64,000 nucleotides of DNA. It comes from an uncultured Alistipes sp. (GTDB lineage Bacteria; Bacteroidota; Bacteroidia; Bacteroidales; Rikenellaceae). Where the stretch lies: NCBI GenBank assembly GCA_944321955.1, contig CALUNG010000004.1:62001-126000 (forward strand), in the 5' to 3' direction. Shown here in pieces: positions 7,420 through 19,605 of the stretch. The translations under genes were made by a program, and so were the position numbers. Under the pieces are notes generated by a model that had not been told where the DNA came from, did no database searches, and saw nothing but the letters and a program-made list of their open reading frames with translations. Every line of letters begins with the position of its first letter. The stretch's first letter is position 1.

Positions 7420-9684
7420 CTATTCGTTGCGTTTCTTGTCCGAATGGGGTTTGTGGCCGTGGTTGCGGTTACCGTTACCGTTGCCGCCTTCGCGGGGCTC
7501 ACGCGGCTTGCGCGGCTCGCGGGGTTCGCGCTCTACCCAGCCTTCGGGCTTGGGCAGCAGTGCTCGGTGCGACAGCTTGAACTTGTTGGTCTTGGGATCC
7601 ACGCCGATGAGTTTCACGTCGATCATGTCGCCCTCCTTGAGTCCGGTCTCCTCCATGGTCTCGAAGCGCTTGTAGTCGATCTCCGAGATGTGGAGCAGGG
7701 CCTCCTTGCCGGGAAGTATCTCGACGAATGCGCCGAACGATACAATCGAGGTGATCTTGCCGTGATATACTTCGCCCACCTCGGGAACGGCCACGATGGC
7801 CTTGATGCGGGCCAGAGCACCGTCGAGCGACTCCTTGTTCACGCCGAAGATGTCGACTATGCCCTTGTCGTCCACTTCGGTTATGGTGATGGTGGTGCCG
7901 GTGGTCTTCTGTATGTCCTGAATAACCTTTCCGCCGGGGCCTATGACGGCACCGATGCAATCCTGCGGGATGGTTATCTGTACGATGCGCGGAACGAACG
8001 GCCTGTAGTCGGCACGCGGCTCGGCGATGCACTCGGTGAGCTTGTCGAGGATGTAGAGACGACCTACGCGGGCCTGCTCCAGAGCCTTGGCCAGCACTTC
8101 GTACGAGAGGCCGTCGACCTTGATATCCATCTGGGTGGCGGTGATACCGTCACGCGTACCCGTAACCTTGAAGTCCATGTCTCCGAGGTGGTCCTCATCA
8201 CCGAGGATATCCGACAGCACGGCCCACTTGCCGCTCTGCGTATCGGTGATAAGACCCATGGCTATACCCGAAACGGGCTTCTTCATTTTGACACCGGCAT
8301 CCATCAGCGCGAGGGTTCCGGCGCAAACCGTAGCCATCGACGACGAACCGTTCGACTCGAGGATATCCGAAACGACGCGTACGGCGTAGGGGTTCTCCTC
8401 GCCCAGCGGAACCATCGGCTTGAGGGCGCGCCATGCGAGGTGGCCGTGGCCGATTTCGCGGCGGCTCAGGCCGCGCGATGCCTTTGCCTCGCCCGTCGAG
8501 AATGGCGGGAAGTTGTAGTGGAGAACGAACTGCTCGGTACCCTGTACCAGAACTTCGTCCTTCATCTTCTCGTCGAGTTTCGTACCGAGCGTAACGGTTG
8601 CCAGAGCCTGGGTCTCGCCGCGGGTGAAGAGCGCCGAACCGTGAGCTGCGGGCAGGTAACCCACTTCGCAGGCGATTGGACGGATCTCGTCTGTGCGGCG
8701 GCCGTCGAGACGCTTGCCCTCGTCGAGGATCATGTTGCGCATGGCCTTCTTCACCACGTCGTCATGGTAGTACTTGTGGATGAGCGGGGCCTTCTCGACG
8801 AGCTCCTCCTCGGTGTAGCGCGATGCGAATTCGGCTTCGAGTTCCTCGAACTTCTCTTCGCGTTCGTGCTTCATCGTGCCGCTGGTGGCGATGGCGTAAG
8901 CCTTGTCGTAAAGCTCCTTGATGATTGTCTGGCGAAGCTCCTCGTCGTTGTTCTCGTGGCAGTAGGTGCGTTTCACGTCCTTGCCGAGCTCCTTCGAGAG
9001 TTCGATCTGTACGGCGCAGTGCTTCTTGATCTCCTCGTGTGCGAACTTGATGGCGTTGAGCATGACCTCTTCCGAGACCTCCTTCATTTCGCCCTCGACC
9101 ATCAGGATGTTGTCAATCGTACCGCCGACCATGATGTCGAGGTCGACATCCTTCATCTGCGAGAAGGTCGGGTTTATGGTGTATTCGCCGTTGATGCGGG
9201 CAACGCGCACCTCCGAGATCGGGCCTCCGAACGGTATGTCCGAAACGGCCAGGGCGGCCGAAGCGGCCAGACCGGCCAGAGCGTCGGGCTGGATGTCCTT
9301 GTCGGCCGAGATGAGCGTTACGGTAACGTAAACCTCGGCGTGGTAGTCCGCCGGGAAGAGCGGACGCAGTGCGCGGTCGATGAGGCGGGCAACGAGTATT
9401 TCGCTGTCGTTGGCCTTGCCCTCACGTTTCATGAAGCCGCCCGGGTAGCGGCCGCAAGCGGCGTATTTCTCCTTGTATTCAACCTGCAGCGGCATGAAGT
9501 CGGTGCCTTCCTTGGCATCCTTGGCAGCCACTACGGTAGCCAGCAGCATGGTGTCTCCCTGTTTGAGAACTACCGCACCGTCAGCCTGTTTTGCGAGTTT
9601 TCCCGTTTCAATCATGATCTCCCGGCCGTCTGCCAGAGTGATCGTTTTGCGTACCGGATGGTACAACTTGTTTTCTTCCATCAT
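7420..9684 (-). CDS. pnp: Polyribonucleotide nucleotidyltransferase (PNPase)
   Basis: This 754-residue enzyme degrades RNA 3' to 5' by phosphorolysis. The domain order is complete: a first RNase PH domain, a helical linker, a second RNase PH domain ([11 protein letters not shown] and SHRSGE-like surroundings), a KH domain with [13 protein letters not shown] at about 570, and an S1 domain from about 640 ([20 protein letters not shown]). The C-terminus is a low-complexity tail of Arg-Glu-Pro repeats and a Gly/Asn/His/Lys segment, which probably adds RNA or partner binding. The start is a double ATG. rpsO lies immediately upstream, the same neighbour pair as in Escherichia coli, but with a likely terminator between them. 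Confidence 0.97.
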   Translation of the reverse strand: MMEENKLYHPVRKTITLADGREIMIETGKLAKQADGAVVLKQGDTMLLATVVAAKDAKEGTDFMPLQVEYKEKYAACGRYPGGFMKREGKANDSEILVARLIDRALRPLFPADYHAEVYVTVTLISADKDIQPDALAGLAASAALAVSDIPFGGPISEVRVARINGEYTINPTFSQMKDVDLDIMVGGTIDNILMVEGEMKEVSEEVMLNAIKFAHEEIKKHCAVQIELSKELGKDVKRTYCHENNDEELRQTIIKELYDKAYAIATSGTMKHEREEKFEELEAEFASRYTEEELVEKAPLIHKYYHDDVVKKAMRNMILDEGKRLDGRRTDEIRPIACEVGYLPAAHGSALFTRGETQALATVTLGTKLDEKMKDEVLVQGTEQFVLHYNFPPFSTGEAKASRGLSRREIGHGHLAWRALKPMVPLGEENPYAVRVVSDILESNGSSSMATVCAGTLALMDAGVKMKKPVSGIAMGLITDTQSGKWAVLSDILGDEDHLGDMDFKVTGTRDGITATQMDIKVDGLSYEVLAKALEQARVGRLYILDKLTECIAEPRADYRPFVPRIVQITIPQDCIGAVIGPGGKVIQDIQKTTGTTITITEVDDKGIVDIFGVNKESLDGALARIKAIVAVPEVGEVYHGKITSIVSFGAFVEILPGKEALLHISEIDYKRFETMEETGLKEGDMIDVKLIGVDPKTNKFKLSHRALLPKPEGWVEREPREPRKPREPREGGNGNGNRNHGHKPHSDKKRNE

Positions 9685-9798
9685 ATCTTTTCGTCCAAAT
9701 AAATTTGTTTCAACACAAAAGGCTGCCGCGATGCGGTCCGAATGCGTTGTCCGCCGCTGCTCGGGGCGGACACACGTAAAAGGCGACGATGCAAAAAC

Positions 9799-9840
9799 GA
9801 AGGGCCGGCCTAAACTTAGACAGACCCTTCATTCCGATCC
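9799..9840 (-). terminator. Weak terminator between rpsO and pnp
   Basis: The arms GAAGGG and CCCTTC pair across a 30-base loop and are followed by GTTTTTGC on the minus strand, just past the rpsO stop. The stem is short, so partial read-through into pnp is plausible. Confidence 0.45.
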
Positions 9841-9844
9841 TCTT

Positions 9845-10117
9845 TTACTTGCGGAGGTTGAGCGTCTTGACGATTGCGCGGTAGCGCTCGATGTCAATCT
9901 CCTTGAGGTACTCCAGCAGCTGGCGGCGTTTACCTACCAGACGCAGCAGTGCGCGCTGCGTGCCTAAGTCTTGCTTGTTGTTCTTGAGGTGTTCAGTAAG
10001 GTGGCTGATACGGTACGAAAACAGTGCGATCTGGCTCTCGGGCGAACCCGTGTCGGTGTTAGACTTGCCGTACTGACCGAAAAGCTCCTGCTTTTTCTCT
10101 GCTGTTAAATAACCCAT
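9845..10117 (-). CDS. rpsO: 30S ribosomal protein S15
   Basis: The 90-residue protein carries the S15 signature (DTGSPESQIALFSYRI, LTEHLKNNKQD, RLVGKRRQLLEYL) and has the family's normal length. S15 binds 16S rRNA early in assembly of the 30S platform and contacts helix H715 and the three-way junction. Its own promoter lies about 75 bases upstream. pnp follows downstream on the same strand. Confidence 0.98.
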   Translation of the reverse strand: MGYLTAEKKQELFGQYGKSNTDTGSPESQIALFSYRISHLTEHLKNNKQDLGTQRALLRLVGKRRQLLEYLKEIDIERYRAIVKTLNLRK

Positions 10118-10188
10118 TTTGTATAAAAAGTTTATTTAGTTCCACTCTACGACGTATTCTCCTTACCGAATGACGCCAGAGCGTGGCG

Positions 10189-10219
10189 CAAAGATAGGAA
10201 TATATCCTTAATAAACAAA
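10189..10219 (-). promoter_or_regulatory. rpsO promoter with -33 and -7 elements
   Basis: On the minus strand TTTG (10219-10216) and TATCTTTG (10196-10189) are separated by 19 bases, a full Bacteroidota promoter. Confidence 0.7.
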
Positions 10220-10293
10220 ACGGTAAAATGAAAATTTCGATTATTGCGAAATTGTGTCGGGATATTCGGATATTTGCTCCTGCGGGTATGGCT

Positions 10294-10327
10294 TTTGCTG
10301 GCGGGCCGGAAAAAAATGTTACCTTTG
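10294..10327 (+). promoter_or_regulatory. apbE-operon promoter
   Basis: TTTG (10294-10297) is followed after 22 bases by TACCTTTG (10320-10327). The leader to the apbE ATG would be about 95 bases. Confidence 0.6.
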
Positions 10328-10427
10328 TTGCCGGGAGGGGAATGCATCCTTTTCGGAGTATTCTCCTTTCGGGGAAGTGGTGTCTTGCGAGACCCCTTCC
10401 GGCATGTGTAACGGAATGCAGGAAAAC

Positions 10428-11420
10428 ATGAAAAGATCGATTCTGACACTCTTCGTCGCCGTTGCGGCGATGCTGGCCGTCGCCTGCGGCCGCTCGGGCA
10501 GGTACGTGACCTCGGACGGGGCCATTCTCGGGACGACATACCACATAAGCGCGCACGGTCGCGGCCTGACGCCGGCCGGTATATATGCCGGCATGATGGA
10601 CCTCGACGCCCGCATGAAGGCTTCGATGTCGATATTCGACTCCACGTCGCTCATAAGCCGCGTGAACCGCGGCCTGACCGATTCGCTCGACGAGCACCTG
10701 CGCTTCAATCTGGAGCTGGCACGCCGTATCGGCGAGCAGTACGACAGCCGTTACGACGTGACGGTCGAGCCGCTGACCGAAGCGTGGGGATTCGCCTCGA
10801 AGCATGCCACGCGCCGGCCCAACATCGACTCGCTGCTGCAGTTCGTCGGCTACGACAAGTGGCATATCGACGGTGACCGCGTCGTGAAGAGCGATCCGCG
10901 CGTACGCTTCGACCTGAACTCCATTGCCAAGGGCTATACCGTCGACCTTGCGGCCGCGATGCTCGAGGAGATGGGAGCCGGGGACTATATCGTCGAGATC
11001 GGCGGCGAGATACGCTGCCGCGGAGTCAATGCTTCGGGCAACGAGTGGAACATCGGCGTCGACTCGCCGGTCGAGGGCAACATGTCGCCGGGAGCGGATC
11101 TCTATACGGCCATACCGTTGCAGGACAGGGCGCTTGCCACTTCGGGCAACTACCGCCGTTTCTATATCGACGGGAACGGGCGCCGTATCGTGCATACGAT
11201 CGATCCGCGGACCGGGCGCGGCGCCGTTTCGCGCCTGCTGTCGGCGACGGTCATCACTGACCGCTGTGCCACGGCCGATGCCCTGGCCACCATGTTCATG
11301 GTCGTCGGTGCCGATGACGCCATGCGGATGGCCGGATCTATGCGCGACAGCGTGCAGGTCTATTTCATTCTCGACGACGGCAACGACGGATACGAAATAT
11401 TCACCACCATCGACAAGTAG
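10428..11420 (+). CDS. apbE: FAD:protein FMN transferase (ApbE family), lipoprotein
   Basis: The 330-residue protein has a lipoprotein signal (MKRSILTLFVAVAAMLAVA then Cys) and the ApbE fold. Visible motifs are GTTYHI near the N-terminus, DLNSIAKGYTVD, VEIGGEIRCRG, TSGNYRRFY, HTIDPRTG and the Thr/Asp metal region ATADALATMFMV. ApbE attaches FMN covalently to a Ser/Thr of periplasm-facing flavoproteins such as NqrB, NqrC and RnfG. No Nqr or Rnf gene lies in this window, so its substrate is encoded elsewhere. I chose the ATG at 10428 because it gives the lipobox. The diacylglycerol-kinase-family gene starts 8 bases after its stop, so the two form an operon. Confidence 0.92.
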   Translation: MKRSILTLFVAVAAMLAVACGRSGRYVTSDGAILGTTYHISAHGRGLTPAGIYAGMMDLDARMKASMSIFDSTSLISRVNRGLTDSLDEHLRFNLELARRIGEQYDSRYDVTVEPLTEAWGFASKHATRRPNIDSLLQFVGYDKWHIDGDRVVKSDPRVRFDLNSIAKGYTVDLAAAMLEEMGAGDYIVEIGGEIRCRGVNASGNEWNIGVDSPVEGNMSPGADLYTAIPLQDRALATSGNYRRFYIDGNGRRIVHTIDPRTGRGAVSRLLSATVITDRCATADALATMFMVVGADDAMRMAGSMRDSVQVYFILDDGNDGYEIFTTIDK

Positions 11421-11427
11421 CACCATC

Positions 11428-12300
11428 ATGAAGGGACGTGCACTCTTTCTCTACAACGACAGGGCCGGACGCGGACGCATAGCGCACAAGGCCGACGCCA
11501 TAGCCGGCATATTGCGTGAGGGCGGATACGATGTTCTGCCGCACATCATCGAGTTCGGACGCAATCCGTTCGACGGCCACGAGGATGTGGACATGGTCGT
11601 GGCGGCCGGCGGCGACGGAACGATGAACTATGTCATCAACAACATGAAGGTCAAGGGGCTGGATATCCCTCTTGCGGTCATTCCTGCGGGTACGGCCAAT
11701 GATTTCGCGCGTGCTCTGGGCATGCGGCGCGGGGCTCTCGATGCTGCCCGGCAGATAGCCGACGGCGAGATCCGGCGTGTGGACTGCGGCCGCGTGAACG
11801 GTCTCTATTATGTCAATGTCTTCAGTTTCGGCCTCTTCACCACCACGTCGCAGCATACGCCCGACGGCATCAAGCACCGCATCGGGCGGCTGGCATATCT
11901 GTTCGAGGGCATCAAGGAACTGAAGGAGATGCGCACCATACCGCTGGAGGTGACCACCGACGAACGGACATTCAAGGTCGATGCGCTCATAGCGCTGGTA
12001 TTCAACGGCGAGACCGCCGGCAGCCTGCCACTTGCGCCGGGAGCGAGCATCAACGACGGTCTTCTCGACTGCATACTCATCTGCAAGAGCGACGTGCTGC
12101 TGCTGGGCATCAACGTCATACGCCACATGATCGGCGGTTACCCGTCGTCGATCGTCTACCTGCGCAGCCGCCATCTGCACATCACCTCGCCGCTGGGCGA
12201 CATCGCCACCGACGTGGACGGACAGCGCGGTGTCGACTTTCCGCTCGATGTCGAGTGCCTGCCCGGCGAACTGAAGGTCCTGGCACCGAAAAAGAGGTGA
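11428..12300 (+). CDS. Diacylglycerol/sphingosine kinase family lipid kinase (YegS/DgkB type)
   Basis: The 290-residue protein has the DAGK catalytic signature: a phosphate-binding N-terminus (LFLYNDRAGRG), the nucleotide-binding GGDGT motif in VVAAGGDGTMNYV at about 57-69, and PAGTANDFARALG. The C-terminal beta-sandwich contains ISFG-like NVFSFGLF and a late DVDGQ segment. Soluble bacterial members phosphorylate diacylglycerol or related lipids at the inner membrane face and feed phospholipid recycling. The exact lipid cannot be read from sequence. It is the second gene of an apbE operon and is followed by a strong bidirectional terminator. Confidence 0.88.
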   Translation: MKGRALFLYNDRAGRGRIAHKADAIAGILREGGYDVLPHIIEFGRNPFDGHEDVDMVVAAGGDGTMNYVINNMKVKGLDIPLAVIPAGTANDFARALGMRRGALDAARQIADGEIRRVDCGRVNGLYYVNVFSFGLFTTTSQHTPDGIKHRIGRLAYLFEGIKELKEMRTIPLEVTTDERTFKVDALIALVFNGETAGSLPLAPGASINDGLLDCILICKSDVLLLGINVIRHMIGGYPSSIVYLRSRHLHITSPLGDIATDVDGQRGVDFPLDVECLPGELKVLAPKKR

Positions 12301-12371
12301 CACACGCCCGGGCATGACGTCGGTAGTACGGAGTGAGCCCGTAATATTCTCACCCTGCAATCGCAAAAAAA

Positions 12372-12391
12372 GCCCGGCACGCATGCCGGGC
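12372..12391. terminator. Bidirectional terminator between the lipid kinase gene and eno
   Basis: GCCCGGCA and TGCCGGGC form a perfect 8-bp stem with a CGCA loop. CTTTTC follows on the plus strand and seven T on the minus strand, so it serves both converging genes. Confidence 0.85.
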
Positions 12392-12414
12392 CTTTTCAAT
12401 ATTGCCGTAGAGCG

Positions 12415-15096
<2,682 letters not shown>

Positions 15097-15107
15097 TCAT
15101 GCAGGCA

Positions 15108-15866
15108 TTAAGCCTCGAAACCCTTGCCGATGGCGAGGAAATCCTCGGCCTTCAGTGCGGCACCTCCGATAAGTCCGCCGTCGACGTCGGGCTTTGCGAA
15201 GATCTCGGCGGCGTTTGCCGGCTTGCAGCTTCCGCCGTAGAGGATCGGGCACTCGTCGGCAGCCTTGCCGAACTTGCCGCGCAGAACCTCACGGATATAT
15301 GCGTGAATCTCCTGTGCCTGGTCGGCCGTGGCGGTCTTGCCCGTACCGATGGCCCATACCGGCTCGTAAGCTATGATGAGCTTTGCGAACTGCTCCTCGG
15401 TGAGGTTGAATACCACCTCCTCGATCTGAGCCTTTACAACGTCGAAGTGCTTGCCAGCCTCGCGCTCCTCGAGGTTCTCGCCCACGCAGTAGATGGGCGT
15501 AAGGTTGTTGGCGTAGGCCTGTACCATCTTCCTGTTGAGCGTGGCCGACGTCTCACCGTAGTACTGGCGGCGCTCCGAGTGGCCCAGAATCACATATTTG
15601 CAGCCCAGGGCGGCGATCATCGATGCAGCCACCTCGCCGGTGTATGCACCCTTTGCCTCGGCGGCGCAGTTCTGTGCACCTACCTCGATATCGGAACCCT
15701 TGACGGCCTCGATCACCTGCGAGAGGTGCGTGAACGGGGGGCATACGATGAAGTTTACGCACGAGCAAACCGTAGCGCGTCCTGCAACTACGTTCTTTGC
15801 CAATTCAACGCCTTCGGCCGGAAGCGTGTTCATCTTCCAGTTGCCGGCAACGATTTTCTTTCTCAT
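15108..15866 (-). CDS. tpiA: Triosephosphate isomerase (in frame with an upstream membrane segment)
   Basis: From Met at 15866 this is a complete 252-residue TPI, which interconverts dihydroxyacetone phosphate and glyceraldehyde-3-phosphate. Catalytic residues are present: Asn9 and Lys11 in VAGNWKMN, His96 in ILGHSERR and Glu168 in [11 protein letters not shown]. The phosphate-binding GGS and GGLIGGAAL loops are also visible. The same frame continues upstream without a stop through a four-helix membrane region to 16250. The sequence could therefore encode either a separate TPI, with an A-rich leader before this ATG (CAAAAACAAACCGAAAATG), or a 380-residue membrane-tethered fusion. I favour an independent start because TPI is normally soluble and the A-rich leader resembles a Bacteroidota initiation site. 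Confidence 0.9.
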   Translation of the reverse strand: MRKKIVAGNWKMNTLPAEGVELAKNVVAGRATVCSCVNFIVCPPFTHLSQVIEAVKGSDIEVGAQNCAAEAKGAYTGEVAASMIAALGCKYVILGHSERRQYYGETSATLNRKMVQAYANNLTPIYCVGENLEEREAGKHFDVVKAQIEEVVFNLTEEQFAKLIIAYEPVWAIGTGKTATADQAQEIHAYIREVLRGKFGKAADECPILYGGSCKPANAAEIFAKPDVDGGLIGGAALKAEDFLAIGKGFEA

Positions 15867-16250
15867 TTTCGGTTTGTTTTTGAATATTATTGAATAGATT
15901 ATCAGTATTATGGCCGCGGAACAGAGCCATGTCATGACCGACAGTCCGGCGTGTTGCCAGCGCGAGTAGCTTTCGTCGGCGACGAAGGCAACCACGAGCG
16001 GCGTAATGACCACTCCCGGGAAGATTATCGACATGGCACTCATCAGGCCTCTCTGCAGCCTGTTGAGTTTGGCATGGAGTTGCGAGTAGAGTACCCATAT
16101 CAGCGCCAGCAGTATGGCCGTGCAGATCGTATAGAAGATCCATTCGGGCAACTTGCCGTATATGCTGACGATCATCAGCACGATGCAGGCTGCTCCGAAT
16201 GCTCCGACGGCTGTCGTTCTGGGTGAGTATGGAAGTTTGAGTTTTGCCAT
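15867..16250 (-). CDS. Four-helix membrane protein/domain fused in frame to tpiA
   Basis: These 128 codons begin [12 protein letters not shown] and encode four hydrophobic segments at about residues 14-32, 38-56, 71-93 and 103-123. There is no stop before the TPI start, so it is either an N-terminal domain of a TPI fusion or a gene whose own stop was lost. In the +1 direction a TAA occurs close to the junction, so a one-base indel (real or a sequencing error) could separate the two proteins. The start lies 15 bases after the lysS stop, which places it in the lysS operon. No family is recognised. Confidence 0.6.
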
Positions 16251-16265
16251 TTCAGCTGTTGCCGG

Positions 16266-17990
16266 TTATTGCCCGCACCACTTCTTGACCTCCTCCATCG
16301 AGGGAGCCTTGAGTCCGAGCTTGTTTTTCTTGTTGAAGCCGCACAGGTCGTTGAAGAACTTGCCGGCCGGGAGTTTGCGTAGCGACTCCACGGTGATGTA
16401 TCCCATCTTCTGTATAACGGGAACCCACTCTTCGGGCACGCCGGCTTCGGTGTACTTCTCTACGGGGTCGACCGTAGGTTTCTTCTCGGGACGCATGGTC
16501 GGGAAGAGGAGTACGTCCTGTATCGAGGGCTGGTTGGTCATGAACATCACAAGACGGTCCATGCCTATACCCAGTCCCGAGCATGAAGGCATGCCGTATT
16601 CGAGGGCGCGCACGAAGTCCATGTCGATGAACATCGCCTCGTCGTCGCCCTTCTCGCTGAGCCGCAGCTGCTCCTGGAAACGCTCCAGCTGGTCGATGGG
16701 GTCGTTCAGCTCGGAGTATGCGTTGCAGAGCTCCTTGCCGTTGACGAAGAGTTCGAAGCGCTCCGTGAGGTCGGGATTGTCGCGGTGACGCTTGCACAGG
16801 GGCGACATCTCGATGGGGTAGTCGCACACGAATGTCGGCTGTATGAGGTCGCCTTCGCAGTATTGTCCGAAGATGGCGTCGATGAGTTTGCCCTTGCCCA
16901 TCGTGTCGTCGATCTCGACGTTGAGGCGCTTGCAGGCCTCGCGTATCTGCTCCTCGCTCTGGCCGGTGATGTCGTATCCGGTCTTTTCGAGGATGGCCTG
17001 CGTCATGGGCAGACGGCGGAACGGAGCCTTGAACGATATCTGCTTGCCGTCGATGGTAAGTTCCGACGTGCCGTTCACGGCTATGGCCACCTTCTCGAAC
17101 ATCTTCTCCGAGAACTCCATCATCCACTTGTAGTCCTTGTATGCCACGTAGAGTTCCATGCAGGTGAACTCGGGATTGTGCGTGCGGTCCATGCCTTCGT
17201 TGCGGAAGTTCTTGCCGAACTCGTAAACGCCGTTGAAGCCGCCGACGATCAGACGTTTGAGATATAGCTCCGTGGCTATTCGCATGTAGAAGTCAACGTC
17301 GAGAGCATTGTGGTGCGTGATGAACGGACGTGCCGAGGCTCCTCCCGGAATCGGTTGCAGAATCGGGGTCTCGACCTCGACGAAGCCCAGCGAGTCGAAG
17401 AGCGCACGCATTGTCGATATGATCTTCGTGCGTTTCAGGAAGACGTCGCGCACCTGCGGATTGACCACCAGGTCGACATAGCGCTGGCGGTAACGCATTT
17501 CGGGGTCGGTCAGCGCGTCGAACACCTGTCCGTCCTTCTCCTTGACGACTGGAAGCGGACGCAGCGACTTGGATATGAGCGTGAACTTGCGGCAGTGTAT
17601 CGACAGTTCGCCGGTGTTGGTGCGGAAGGCGAATCCCTCGACGCCGATGAAGTCGCCGATGTCCAGCAGCTTCTTGAATACGGTGTTGTAGAGGGTCGGG
17701 TCACCTTCGGGGCATATGTCGTCGCGACGTATGTAGATCTGTATGCGGCCAGTGTGGTCCTGCAGCTCGAAGAACGAGGCGCTGCCCATGATGCGGCGGC
17801 TCATCATCCTTCCGGCAACTCTCACGTTCTGGTAGTTTCCCTTTTCGGGGTCGAAATTCTCGGCTATTTCGCGTGCCGTAGCCGTCACGTCGTATTTGGC
17901 TGCGGGGTATGGATCGATGCCGAGTTCGCGCAGTGCGGCCAGCGACTTGCGTCGCAGCTGCTCCTGTTCACTGAGTTGTTCGGTGCTCAT
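16266..17990 (-). CDS. lysS: Lysyl-tRNA synthetase, class II
   Basis: The 574-residue enzyme charges tRNA-Lys. An anticodon-binding OB fold (about 55-165) is followed by the class II core. Motif 1 lies near [21 protein letters not shown], motif 2 is [17 protein letters not shown] and motif 3 is [12 protein letters not shown]. After the core a C-terminal extension of about 70 residues (from [20 protein letters not shown]) carries a helical helix-hairpin-like segment, longer than E. coli LysS. It follows the PAP2 gene but has its own -7 box in the 54-base gap. The membrane/TPI frame starts 15 bases after its stop. Confidence 0.96.
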   Translation of the reverse strand: MSTEQLSEQEQLRRKSLAALRELGIDPYPAAKYDVTATAREIAENFDPEKGNYQNVRVAGRMMSRRIMGSASFFELQDHTGRIQIYIRRDDICPEGDPTLYNTVFKKLLDIGDFIGVEGFAFRTNTGELSIHCRKFTLISKSLRPLPVVKEKDGQVFDALTDPEMRYRQRYVDLVVNPQVRDVFLKRTKIISTMRALFDSLGFVEVETPILQPIPGGASARPFITHHNALDVDFYMRIATELYLKRLIVGGFNGVYEFGKNFRNEGMDRTHNPEFTCMELYVAYKDYKWMMEFSEKMFEKVAIAVNGTSELTIDGKQISFKAPFRRLPMTQAILEKTGYDITGQSEEQIREACKRLNVEIDDTMGKGKLIDAIFGQYCEGDLIQPTFVCDYPIEMSPLCKRHRDNPDLTERFELFVNGKELCNAYSELNDPIDQLERFQEQLRLSEKGDDEAMFIDMDFVRALEYGMPSCSGLGIGMDRLVMFMTNQPSIQDVLLFPTMRPEKKPTVDPVEKYTEAGVPEEWVPVIQKMGYITVESLRKLPAGKFFNDLCGFNKKNKLGLKAPSMEEVKKWCGQ

Positions 17991-18032
17991 GTCGTTATGT
18001 TTTTATTATCTGTATTTCGTCGAAATTGCGCA

Positions 18033-18040
18033 CAAAGATA
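18033..18040 (-). promoter_or_regulatory. Putative lysS promoter
   Basis: TATCTTTG on the minus strand matches TAnnTTTG exactly and lies 42 bases before the lysS ATG. The -33 region would fall inside the end of the PAP2 gene and has no clear TTTG. Confidence 0.5.
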
Positions 18041-18044
18041 CGCA

Positions 18045-18629
18045 TTACGAGAATTTTTTGAGTACTTCCGCGAGTTTTTTGTAGAGCAGGTACATCGCGC
18101 CGCCCGACACAATGCCCACGACAAGGCCCAGCAGCAGATCCATCGGGTAGTGGCATGCAAGATATATCCGCGAATAGCACACCAGCAGCGTCACGACCAC
18201 CATCAGCCACGTGAACCATTGCCGGCGTATCGTCAGCGTCGAAATGACGGCCAGAGCGGCGACCGTTGCGGCGTGAGCCGAGACCGTACCGTAGGGGCCG
18301 TGGGCGTATGATACTACGTGTACCATGCCGCGTATGGCGGGTTCGAACATCGGGCGCGGGCGCGGCGGGAAACTCTCCCATACATGCTTGAGCAGTCCCG
18401 AGTGTTTGAATATGCCGCAGAACATGTCGGCCAGCCCCATTGCCAGGGCGAGGCACGCCACGAATGCCAGGCAGTCTTTCCATCCGTACCGTCGCCATAT
18501 CACTGCGAAGATGAAGAGGTAGAGCGGTATCCACATGGCGGTGCCCGAGACGACGGTCATTGCCGTGTCCATGAATTTCCCGCCGTCGAAGTTGAGGGCC
18601 AGGAAGAGGTCGTGGTCGAACGTGTACAT
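18045..18629 (-). CDS. PAP2 family membrane phosphatase
   Basis: This 194-residue protein has about five to six membrane helices and the three PAP2 phosphatase signatures. They are a KH..RPRP-type first motif around PPRPRPMFE, SAHAA as the central Ser-His motif, and SRIYLACHYPMDLLLG with the catalytic His and the Asp. Members dephosphorylate lipid phosphates such as undecaprenyl pyrophosphate, phosphatidate or lipid A phosphates on the outer side of the inner membrane. The specific substrate is not evident. It lies 13 bases downstream of the metallopeptidase gene and upstream of lysS. Confidence 0.88.
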   Translation of the reverse strand: MYTFDHDLFLALNFDGGKFMDTAMTVVSGTAMWIPLYLFIFAVIWRRYGWKDCLAFVACLALAMGLADMFCGIFKHSGLLKHVWESFPPRPRPMFEPAIRGMVHVVSYAHGPYGTVSAHAATVAALAVISTLTIRRQWFTWLMVVVTLLVCYSRIYLACHYPMDLLLGLVVGIVSGGAMYLLYKKLAEVLKKFS

Positions 18630-18642
18630 CTCTGCGGGCGGA

Positions 18643-19395
18643 TTATCGGCGCCGGTTCATCACCAGCGTTATGTAGTATATTACCGAGGCGATGGCGGCC
18701 AGAGCGGCGACCAGATAGGTGCGTGCCGCCCAGCGCAGGGCCACGCGGGCGCCGTCGAGCTGTTCACCCTCGAGCGTACGGCTCGACTCGAGCCATTCGA
18801 GTGCGCGGTCCGAGGCGTTGTACTCCACCGGCAGCGTGATGATCGAGAAGAGGGCCGATACGGCTATCAGGCCGATGCCTATCCAGCAGACTATCTCGTT
18901 GTTGGTTGCCGACATGAGGATCAGTCCGGCGAGCACGACCCATACGGCTATCTGCGACGAGAAGCTGACGATGGGAACCAGCTGCGAGCGCAGCTGAAGC
19001 GGGGCGTATCCGCGTGCGTGCTGTACGGCATGGCCGCACTCGTGGCAGGCGACGGCCGCTGCGGCGATGCTGCGGCTCGAGTAGACGCTGTCGCTGAGGT
19101 TGACGGTCATGGTCTGGGGATTGAAGTGGTCGGTGAGGTGGCCTGCCACGTGCGTGATCTTCACGTTGTGGATATTGTTGTCGCGCAGCATCTTCTCGGC
19201 GACCTCGGCTCCGGTGAGCCCTCCGGGGAACATCACCTGCGAATATTTCTCGAAGACCGACTGCAGGCGTGCCTGTACCAGATAGCCGACAACGGCAATG
19301 ACGATGGTCAGGATGAATGCACCCGAAGTTGTCAGGTTCGAAAGGGCGAAGCCCGTATCGTAGGCGGCGCTGCCCGCCTGAAGCAATGTAATCAT
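18643..19395 (-). CDS. Zinc metallopeptidase, YugP/DUF2227-type (Zn_peptidase_2)
   Basis: The 250-residue membrane protein carries the zinc motif HECGHAVQH (HExxH type) at about residues 116-124. A hydrophobic helix precedes it and further helices follow, with an LPVEYNASDRALEWLE segment typical of YugP-like proteins. The family is predicted to be membrane-bound metalloproteases; the substrate is unknown. I used the ATG at 19395 because the upstream extension lacks family character. It is the first gene of a metallopeptidase-PAP2 pair and diverges from the LolE-type permease. Confidence 0.85.
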   Translation of the reverse strand: MITLLQAGSAAYDTGFALSNLTTSGAFILTIVIAVVGYLVQARLQSVFEKYSQVMFPGGLTGAEVAEKMLRDNNIHNVKITHVAGHLTDHFNPQTMTVNLSDSVYSSRSIAAAAVACHECGHAVQHARGYAPLQLRSQLVPIVSFSSQIAVWVVLAGLILMSATNNEIVCWIGIGLIAVSALFSIITLPVEYNASDRALEWLESSRTLEGEQLDGARVALRWAARTYLVAALAAIASVIYYITLVMNRRR

Positions 19396-19509
19396 AATTT
19401 TAGCGCTGTTGTATTCGTATGTTGCGGCACGGAGCTCATCTCCGTCCGGGCCTGAAGGTCTTGACCGGCAAATTTGCGGCCGCGGCCTTCGCGGCATTAT
19501 AATAATGTG

Positions 19510-19517
19510 CAAAAATA
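19510..19517 (-). promoter_or_regulatory. Putative metallopeptidase promoter
   Basis: TATTTTTG on the minus strand fits TAnnTTTG and is 115 bases from the start codon. A near-consensus TTACTTTG for the divergent permease lies at 19531-19538, so the promoters are close together. Confidence 0.4.
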
Positions 19518-19605
19518 GGAAAAAATTGTGTTACTTTGCATAAAATTACCCGAATAACGGCTGTCGCGGCGTTTTGTCGCGGCGGTGTAATGTTCTGAAA
19601 GTCGA

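Larger units (their letters stand above)
10118..10427. other. Intergenic region between divergent rpsO and apbE
   Basis: This 310-base gap holds the rpsO promoter (10189-10219, minus) and the apbE promoter (10294-10327, plus). The rest is AT-rich spacer. I see no gene, repeat or RNA structure in it. Confidence 0.6.

Noticed and set aside
5300-9702. Very long plus-strand open frames (623 and 774 codons) opposite the TPR/OmpA gene and pnp
   Set aside because: They are antisense shadows of well-supported genes, caused by strong codon bias; their translations show no domains or initiation signals.
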